From the NCBI GenBank assembly GCA_030594905.1, contig JAUVEF010000003.1:1-18680 (forward strand): DNA of 18,680 bases, in the 5' to 3' direction. Origin of the DNA: Methanosarcinales archaeon (GTDB taxonomy: Archaea; Halobacteriota; Methanosarcinia; Methanosarcinales; Methanogasteraceae). The notes under the pieces were generated by a model, which was given only the letters and a program-made list of their open reading frames with translations, ran no database searches and was not told the origin of the DNA. The position numbers and the translations under genes are program-made. Each line of letters opens with the position of its first letter. The first letter of the stretch is position 1. Shown here piece after piece: positions 14,795 through 18,680 of the stretch.

Positions 14795-14905
14795 GGTTCC
14801 TTGTGGGAGCTTACAAGTAATAATATGCAGGGAACGTTAAAAACCGATGAGTTGTAGCGTAATCACCCCCGCCGGATTTGCATGGCCCCAGTTTCACCAA
14901 AAACA

Positions 14906-14914
14906 CATATAATA
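14906..14914 (+). promoter_or_regulatory. TATA box for the moaD operon leader
   Basis: CATATAATA, with initiation predicted near 14936, about 10 nt before the 5' arm of the foldable leader. A second box, CCATATAAG at 14927-14935, would start RNA near 14957, inside that arm, so the first is the better fit. Confidence 0.5.
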
Positions 14915-14945
14915 GACATGAGAAATCCATATAAGAATGGACAGA

Positions 14946-15025
14946 CATCCTCTCGTGCAGACATGTATCGATGCACCGGCATATCCATGCATACGTGCAT
15001 CTGCCCGCACGGCACGAGGTGGATG
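14946..15025 (+). ncRNA. Candidate structured 5' leader RNA (possible riboswitch-like element) of the moaD operon
   Basis: An outer stem pairs 14946-14958 (CATCCTCTCGTGC) with 15012-15025 (GCACGAGGTGGATG): 13 pairs, one T-G wobble and one bulged T at 15020. After an 11 x 10-nt internal loop an inner stem GATGCAC (14970-14976)/GTGCATC (14995-15001) forms. It is topped by GCAT-ATCC-ATGC (14979-14990). The element ends 25 nt before the moaD ATG. Such a composite fold in a leader of a molybdopterin/sulfur-transfer operon suggests regulation, possibly ligand sensing. This is a fold made by eye, with no family match known to me. Confidence 0.5.
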
Positions 15026-15050
15026 ATTCAAATATATACAGGTTCGTAAA

Positions 15051-15326
15051 ATGATAATCCGGGTAAAAGCGTTCGCAAGGTTTGGAGAAGTCCTTGGAAA
15101 GGAACTCGATCTCAAACTCGATCGTAGAAGTGACATAGAGGGTTTGCTTGCCGTGCTATGTGCATCGCGGGACGCACACGACCTGATATTCGATGAATCA
15201 GGAACGATCCGTGACTATGTAAACATACTAAAAGGGGGGAGACATATCCAGTCGCTGGACGGAATCCGGACCGCGCTTGAAGATGGCGACGAAGTTGCGA
15301 TATTTCCTCCCGTAGCAGGTGGTTGA
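15051..15326 (+). CDS. moaD: MoaD/SAMP-type ubiquitin-fold sulfur carrier
   Basis: The 91-aa beta-grasp protein ends in PPVAGG. Its terminal di-glycine is adenylated by an E1-like enzyme and then carries sulfur as a thiocarboxylate, as in molybdopterin synthase. Archaeal relatives (SAMPs) can also be conjugated to lysines. Visible features are the N-terminal strand IIRVKAFARFGEVLGKELDL, NILKGGRHIQSL in the middle and EDGDEVAIFPPVAGG. The ATG has only a weak AGGT site upstream, after the foldable leader. Its stop directly abuts moaE (ATG at 15327), and the E1-like partner is encoded three genes downstream. Confidence 0.9.
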   Translation: MIIRVKAFARFGEVLGKELDLKLDRRSDIEGLLAVLCASRDAHDLIFDESGTIRDYVNILKGGRHIQSLDGIRTALEDGDEVAIFPPVAGG

Positions 15327-15731
15327 ATGATTGAAGTTACAGAAGATGATTTTAACGTAGGTAAAGTACTGAATGATGCGAAGCACCCGGATAACGGTGC
15401 AATAGTTACGTTTCTGGGCATTGTGCGGGATGATGGGATCAGCGGCATGGAGATAGAATCGTATACCGATCTTGCCATACAAGAACTCAACAAGATAGAA
15501 AAAGAGGCGTTGGAACGGTTCAATATACGGTCTCTTGACGTTATCCATCGTACGGGCACGCTATCAGTCGGCGATAACATACTACTCATCGTGTGTGGCG
15601 CTCCGCACAGGAAGGATGCGTTCGCTGCATGTGAATATATGATAGACGAGCTGAAAGAAAGGGTGCATGTATGGAAGAAAGAGCTACACGAGGACAGAGA
15701 TAACGGAAAGTGGGTCGGAGAGGGGACCTGA
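15327..15731 (+). CDS. moaE: Molybdopterin synthase catalytic subunit
   Basis: MoaE, with thiocarboxylated MoaD, converts precursor Z (cPMP) to molybdopterin. The 134-aa protein shows GAIVTFLGIVRDDGISGMEI, the HRTGTLSVGDNILLI strand, RKDAFAACEYMIDELKERV and a terminal VHVWKKELHEDRD with the adjacent lysines used for substrate and MoaD binding. Length is typical. It follows moaD with no gap, and its TGA overlaps the fdhD ATG (TGATG). Together with moaD and the E1-like gene this makes a nearly complete sulfur-insertion step. moaA, moaC and moeA are not in the window. Confidence 0.93.
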   Translation: MIEVTEDDFNVGKVLNDAKHPDNGAIVTFLGIVRDDGISGMEIESYTDLAIQELNKIEKEALERFNIRSLDVIHRTGTLSVGDNILLIVCGAPHRKDAFAACEYMIDELKERVHVWKKELHEDRDNGKWVGEGT

Positions 15732-16417
15732 TGAGTATCCGGCAGTTTTCGACAATCCACGTGGAAAACGGCGAACTGACAGAGACAGTTGGTGACATCT
15801 GTGTCGAGGAAACGTTTCGTCTGTACCTGAATGATGAATTCCTTGTCGAGATGGTTGCCACCCCCCACCAGCTCAAAGAACTGGGTGCAGGCCACATCAT
15901 CTGCGAAGGGCTGGCATCTGGCATCACCGGTGTTCCTAAAATTTCCGATGCATACGTGGCAGGAGATGAGATCCGCGTCTTTGCATCAGAGATAAAAGGA
16001 TCCGGGCGATCAGGTTCTGACACAACGATCAGCAAGGAAGATGTTTTTGATATCATGAGTGCAACCACGTCTGAAACATGGAAGAAGACGGGAGGGGCGC
16101 ACTGTTCGGTCCTTTTCGCTGGTAAAAAACTTGTTGCAAAAAGTGAAGATGTGGGAAGGCATAATACGGTCGATAAGGTTGTTGGATATGCCATCTTGAA
16201 CAATATAGATCTGTCTGCATGTGTTCTCGGCTGTACTGGCAGACAGCCGGAAGCGATGGTGTCGAAAGCCGCCAACGCAGGAATCCCGATCGTGGTATCA
16301 AGGTCTGCATCGACAGATAAGGGAATTGTGACGGCAGATGAGGCAGGAATTACGCTGATTGGATTTGCAAGGGAAAATAGATTCACGATATACACCTGCT
16401 CCCATCGGATGTGCTAA
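15731..16417 (+). CDS. fdhD: FdhD family sulfur-transfer protein
   Basis: FdhD passes sulfur from a cysteine desulfurase to the bis-MGD cofactor of formate dehydrogenase and is needed for its activity. The 228-aa protein shows ETFRLYLNDEFLVEMVATP, GAGHIICEGLASGI, the TGGAHCSVLF motif, KSEDVGRHNTVDKVVGYA and EAMVSKAANAGIPIVVSRSA, all characteristic. The CxxC pair essential in E. coli FdhD, normally just before the TGG(A/V)H segment, is absent. The only nearby cysteine is the one after GGAH, with two more at the C-terminal TCSHRMC. A GTG start at 15710 is possible, but ATG 15731, overlapping the moaE stop, is preferred. The target here may be formate dehydrogenase or another Mo/W-pterin enzyme such as formylmethanofuran dehydrogenase (inference). 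Confidence 0.9.
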   Translation: MSIRQFSTIHVENGELTETVGDICVEETFRLYLNDEFLVEMVATPHQLKELGAGHIICEGLASGITGVPKISDAYVAGDEIRVFASEIKGSGRSGSDTTISKEDVFDIMSATTSETWKKTGGAHCSVLFAGKKLVAKSEDVGRHNTVDKVVGYAILNNIDLSACVLGCTGRQPEAMVSKAANAGIPIVVSRSASTDKGIVTADEAGITLIGFARENRFTIYTCSHRMC

Positions 16418-16419
16418 AT

Positions 16420-17154
16420 ATGCAAGGAGAGAGTGAACCAAAGAGATACGATCGGCAAATACCGGTATTCGGGGAAGAGGGTCAGGAAAGGATCCGGAAT
16501 GCGAAGGTCTTTATCGCAGGCGCTGGCGGGCTTGGTTCCCCGGTATCGATGTACCTTGCAGCAGCAGGCATCGGCAGGCTCAGGATCGTGGATCATGACA
16601 TCGTCGATATAACCAACCTGAACCGGCAGCTACTGCACGGGATATCTGATCTGGGTCGACAAAAAACGGTTTCTGCCAGAGAGACGCTCATAGAGATGAA
16701 CCCGGATGTTGGAATTGATGCGATGCCAGAAAAGATCGACGAAAGTAACGTTTTCGAGCTTACGTATGATTGCGATCTGATCGTTGATGCGATGGATAAC
16801 TTTCATGCAAGATATCTGCTGAATAAGGCAGCTGTGGCAAGGAATATCCCGCTATTTCATGGAGCGGTTCACGGGTTTGACGGGCAAGTCACGACGGTGA
16901 TTCCAGGGAAAACTCCATGTCTTCGCTGCATATTCCCGGAAACTCATCAAAATACGGCTATTCCAGCTATTGGTGCAACATGTGGCGTGATAGCCAGTGT
17001 CCAGGTGACAGAGGTCCTGAAATACCTCACAGGCATCGGCACACTCGCAACAAACCGACTGCTTATCTGGGATGGATTAAATACTGTGATGAACGAGATA
17101 TCGCTGGAGCGAAACCCGAAATGTCAAGATTGTGGAGATGAATCGATTGAATAA
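16420..17154 (+). CDS. moeB: E1-like adenylyltransferase (MoeB/ThiF/UbaA family)
   Basis: The enzyme adenylates the C-terminal glycine of MoaD-type carriers using ATP. The 244-aa protein has the N-terminal RYDRQIPVFGEEGQERI, nucleotide loop VFIAGAGGLGSPVSMYLAAA, the DHDIVDITNLNRQLLH motif with the E1 arginine, DLIVDAMDNFHARYLLNKA, a zinc site formed by CLRC and CQDC, and GATCGVIASVQVTEVLKYLTG with a candidate active cysteine. There is no C-terminal rhodanese domain, so sulfur must come from elsewhere. ATG 16420 is chosen; an in-frame GTG at 16411 would overlap the fdhD stop. Its co-operonic moaD is the expected substrate. Confidence 0.92.
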   Translation: MQGESEPKRYDRQIPVFGEEGQERIRNAKVFIAGAGGLGSPVSMYLAAAGIGRLRIVDHDIVDITNLNRQLLHGISDLGRQKTVSARETLIEMNPDVGIDAMPEKIDESNVFELTYDCDLIVDAMDNFHARYLLNKAAVARNIPLFHGAVHGFDGQVTTVIPGKTPCLRCIFPETHQNTAIPAIGATCGVIASVQVTEVLKYLTGIGTLATNRLLIWDGLNTVMNEISLERNPKCQDCGDESIE

Positions 17155-17584
17155 CGCACTATTATTGCTGGGATGTCCTGAACTGCCAGCACAGACCGGT
17201 ATCGCACTGTATCTTGCAAATAAACTCACCAAGAAGGATGTTGATGTGACAATTGCCGGAACACGGTCTGCGATCAACCTGATAAAAGTATCTGATCCGG
17301 AAAGGAATTATGCAAAGAAAATGATCGATCTTGACCGGTGTATAGAAAATATTGCTGAAAAACGGATGGATTTCGACAGTTGTTTCGTGTTCATTCACAA
17401 CGACGCCGGAATATCGTATCTTGCCACGATGCAGAGCATATCAAAGGCTGATCTTTCTGCGATCATTTTTGGAGGCAACGCAGAGACGCTTGCGTCAATG
17501 ATCGAGTTTGAATGTGGAAAGATCGTGGCAAAAACCACCCACAATCCGATTCCACTGAAGAAAAAGATAGATGAGGTGATATAA
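17138..17584 (+). CDS. DUF1890-like methanogen protein of unknown function
   Basis: The roughly 148-aa protein resembles the methanogen-restricted DUF1890 family from memory: LLLLGCPELPAQTGIALYLA at the N terminus, KKDVDVTIAGTRSAINLIKV, DPERNYAKKMIDLDRCIENI and FVFIHNDAGISYLATMQSIS. The pattern looks like a Rossmann-type alpha/beta fold with a GCPE motif whose cysteine could be functional. It overlaps the end of the E1-like gene. GTG 17132, ATG 17138 and TTG 17147 are candidate starts; the TTG gives MNNALLLLGCPE and has GGAG nine bases upstream. The stop overlaps the next ATG (TAATG). In some methanogens related genes lie by heterodisulfide reductase genes (recollection, unverified). Confidence 0.72.
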   Translation: MNRLNNALLLLGCPELPAQTGIALYLANKLTKKDVDVTIAGTRSAINLIKVSDPERNYAKKMIDLDRCIENIAEKRMDFDSCFVFIHNDAGISYLATMQSISKADLSAIIFGGNAETLASMIEFECGKIVAKTTHNPIPLKKKIDEVI

Positions 17585-17862
17585 TGGGCTGCATCGAAGA
17601 GATGGATTATGAGATCCTTCTTAAAAATACATCGTTTAAAGAGTGCAGAGAATTTGTTGAGAGCAATTTCAAGGAGATTTATAAGGTCAAACCAGGATAC
17701 AAGATGTTTGATGTATATTTAATCGGAGTTCCTCCGATTGTAATTGGAATTGATGGTGATCACATAATATTTCCATATACCAAACCATGTTACGGCACGT
17801 TTCTGTTGCGCATACACGGGGAAGATGAGATTGCATCGTTGAGAGGTGGAGGGGGCGTATGA
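17584..17862 (+). CDS. DUF1894-like methanogen protein of unknown function
   Basis: This 92-aa protein resembles the methanogen family DUF1894, typically encoded next to DUF1890 (from memory). It starts MGCIEEMDYEILLKNTSFKE and contains CREFVESNFKEIYKVKPGYK, MFDVYLIGVPPIVIGIDGD and IIFPYTKPCYGTFLLRI. It has no membrane segment and few catalytic-looking residues apart from Cys3 and a Cys near residue 70. It ends in an unusual glycine-rich SLRGGGGV tail. It overlaps the DUF1890-like stop by one base and is the last gene of the operon. A binding or accessory role for a methanogenesis enzyme is plausible but not shown. Confidence 0.72.
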   Translation: MGCIEEMDYEILLKNTSFKECREFVESNFKEIYKVKPGYKMFDVYLIGVPPIVIGIDGDHIIFPYTKPCYGTFLLRIHGEDEIASLRGGGGV

Positions 17863-17904
17863 TGGTGAGGATCCCTAACCTGCATCTTGCGTGCAACCAT
17901 ACAG

Positions 17905-17912
17905 TTAATATA
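17905..17912 (+). promoter_or_regulatory. TATA-like box before the 17.9-kb RNA candidate
   Basis: TTAATATA, centred about 25 nt before 17933. The predicted start coincides with the first base pairs of the long stem beginning at 17932. Confidence 0.4.
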
Positions 17913-17931
17913 CTACAATCCCCTATAGCGC

Positions 17932-18029
17932 GTAGGGGTTCGGAACAGGGACACATTGCTTTCTTACAGCTATCCATCCCCTCAAAAGTGGACTGCATAA
18001 TGTCTAATGCCTGTTCCGAAATTCCCTGC
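17932..18029 (+). ncRNA. Candidate non-coding RNA with an 18-bp closing stem
   Basis: GTAGGGG (17932-17938) pairs with TCCCTGC (18023-18029). Then TTCGGAACAGG (17939-17949) pairs perfectly with CCTGTTCCGAA (18010-18020), leaving a two-base bulge AT. Further in, GAC and ATTG (17950-17958) pair with 17998-18004, and CAG plus TCCA (17967-17976) pair with TGGA plus CTG (17989-17995), closing a 12-nt loop. A TATA-like box sits at the right distance. It lies between the DUF1894-like gene and the riboflavin reductase gene, so it is either a free small RNA or a leader of the latter. Upstream CCCCTA (17920-17925) could compete for TAGGGG in a read-through transcript. Confidence 0.5.
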
Positions 18030-18088
18030 TTATGCCAGAGGTGGTTTTGAGCGCACAGGGGATCCGTGGTAAAGCTAATTGTGATAAT

Positions 18089-18680
18089 ATGCATCCGTTC
18101 GTATTTATAAATGCTGCCATGAGTGCAGATGGGAAGATCTCGACACATCTTAGGAAACAAGTACGTATTTCCGGAGATCTGGATTTCCATCGTGTAGACC
18201 GGTTGCGCTGCGAGACAGACGCCATCATGGTTGGAATAGGCACGATTCTCTCGGACGATCCGAGTTTAACAGTCAAATCAGAGGAATTTCGGAGAATGCG
18301 GCTGGACTCCGGAAGGGATGAAAACCCGGTGCGAGTTGTCATTGACAGTCTCGCGAAGACCCCGCCCAACGCCGACATTCTCAGAAAAGGGGCTGGCAGG
18401 CGGATCATTTTTGTCACAGAATCTGCGACATCTGAGCGCGTTGATGCGCTCTTTACGTCCGGCGCGGAGGTCGTGGTTGCAGACGGGCAGGATGGTGCGC
18501 GGGTTGATCTTGCGGCAGCCCTCAAGCATCTGCATGGCGCGGGAATTCGGCGGCTGATGGTGGAAGGCGGCGCAACGCTGAACTGGAGCCTGATCGAGAA
18601 GGGGCTGGTGGATGAGATCTATGTGTATATCGGGAGTCTGGTTATTGGCGGGTCTGTTGCGCCGACGCTTGTTGATGGTG
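18089..18680 (+). CDS. arfC: 2,5-diamino-6-ribosylamino-4(3H)-pyrimidinone 5'-phosphate reductase (archaeal RibD2/ArfC), 3' end missing
   Basis: The open frame runs off the window end. My translation of 197 codons starts MHPFVFINAAMSADGKISTH, the conserved opening of the RibD C-terminal reductase family. It continues DLDFHRVDRLRCETDAIMVG and GTILSDDPSLTVK, then VRVVIDSLAKTPPNADIL, and RRLMVEGGATLNWSLIEKGL with the E-GG nucleotide-binding motif. The archaeal enzyme reduces the ribosylamino-pyrimidine intermediate with NAD(P)H, on the way to riboflavin and, in methanogens, coenzyme F420. The ATG has a GTGAT element 3 nt upstream. Roughly 20-25 residues are probably missing at the C terminus. 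Confidence 0.88.
   Translation, partial: MHPFVFINAAMSADGKISTHLRKQVRISGDLDFHRVDRLRCETDAIMVGIGTILSDDPSLTVKSEEFRRMRLDSGRDENPVRVVIDSLAKTPPNADILRKGAGRRIIFVTESATSERVDALFTSGAEVVVADGQDGARVDLAAALKHLHGAGIRRLMVEGGATLNWSLIEKGLVDEIYVYIGSLVIGGSVAPTLVDG

Larger units (their letters stand above)
14795..15050. other. Divergent intergenic region between argB and the moaD operon
   Basis: This 256-bp region separates divergent transcription units. It contains argB promoter elements on the minus strand (GTTTTTAAC near 14841, CATATTATT near 14822). On the plus strand it has two TATA-like boxes (about 14906-14914 and 14927-14935), a foldable segment (14946-15025) and a third A/T element AAATATATA (15030-15038). 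Confidence 0.6.

Noticed and set aside
13941..14840. 299-aa open frame on the plus strand opposite argB
   Set aside because: It is antisense to a well-supported argB. Composition is Ser/Pro/Thr-rich as expected of a shadow frame, with no recognisable motif.
15030..15038. AAATATATA as the moaD promoter
   Set aside because: Its centre is only about 17 nt before the ATG, so transcription would begin inside moaD. The upstream TATA at 14906-14914 fits better.
15215..15895. 226-aa minus-strand frame opposite moaD/moaE
   Set aside because: It overlaps two strongly conserved genes. The Ser/Cys-rich translation is typical of antisense shadow.
15586..16395. 269-aa open frame on the minus strand opposite moaE/fdhD
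   Set aside because: It is the mirror of conserved fdhD motifs, with no Shine-Dalgarno site or family resemblance.
17859..18050. 63-aa plus-strand frame starting ATGATG at the DUF1894-like stop
   Set aside because: The start is well placed, but the translation shows no family features and the frame runs through the strong inverted repeats at 17932-18029, better explained as RNA structure.
1..18680. CRISPR array, insertion sequence or prophage
   Set aside because: No regularly spaced direct repeats, transposase or phage genes were seen on either strand.

Overview
The window is archaeal and most likely from a methanogen-related euryarchaeote (Methanomicrobia / Halobacteriota, possibly an uncultured methane- or alkane-metabolising lineage). 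The evidence is an RNA polymerase B subunit split into B'' and B', Rpo5/RpoH, L10e, S8e and S17e ribosomal proteins, aIF2-beta, a family-B DNA polymerase, an archaellin, a probable methanofuran-biosynthesis kinase (MfnE), and two proteins resembling the methanogen families DUF1890 and DUF1894. Starts are ATG with some GTG. TATA-like boxes lie about 25 nt before several inferred transcript starts. I cannot name the genus.

Layout. (a) 1-623, plus: 3' part of an mfnE-like kinase. (b) 870-3778, minus: translation cluster rpl10e > aIF2-beta (with C-terminal TRAM) > unknown 124-aa protein > HypE/PurM-like protein. (c) 3853-6603, minus: family-B DNA polymerase with a low-complexity insert. (d) 6604-6849: non-coding, with a strong inverted repeat. 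(e) 6850-10557, minus: tRNA-Lys(UUU, intron) > rpoH > rpoB'' > rpoB'. The expected rpoA' does not follow. (f) 10679-11149, minus: tRNA-Arg(GCG) > rps8e. (g) 11364-12456, minus: rps17e > dapA. (h) 12583-13590, minus: solitary archaellin. (i) 13889-14794, minus: argB. (j) 15051-17862, plus: tightly packed moaD > moaE > fdhD > E1-like (moeB/thiF) > DUF1890-like > DUF1894-like. (k) 18089-end, plus: partial archaeal riboflavin-pathway reductase.

Most of the window is housekeeping. The accessory interest lies in (j) and its flanks. The six-gene operon combines a ubiquitin-fold sulfur carrier, its E1 activator, molybdopterin synthase large subunit, the sulfur-transfer factor FdhD, and two methanogen-specific proteins of unknown role. 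This suggests a module that sulfurates a molybdenum/tungsten pterin enzyme central to methane or formate metabolism. It is preceded by an 80-nt foldable leader (14946-15025) and followed by a second long foldable element (17932-18029) with its own TATA-like box. I know of no described RNA family at either position, but I could not search.

Other unusual points are an apparent AUA start codon for rpoH, placed just downstream of an intron-containing tRNA-Lys; a break in the RNA polymerase operon after rpoB'; and an archaellin with Ala rather than Gly at the expected cleavage site.
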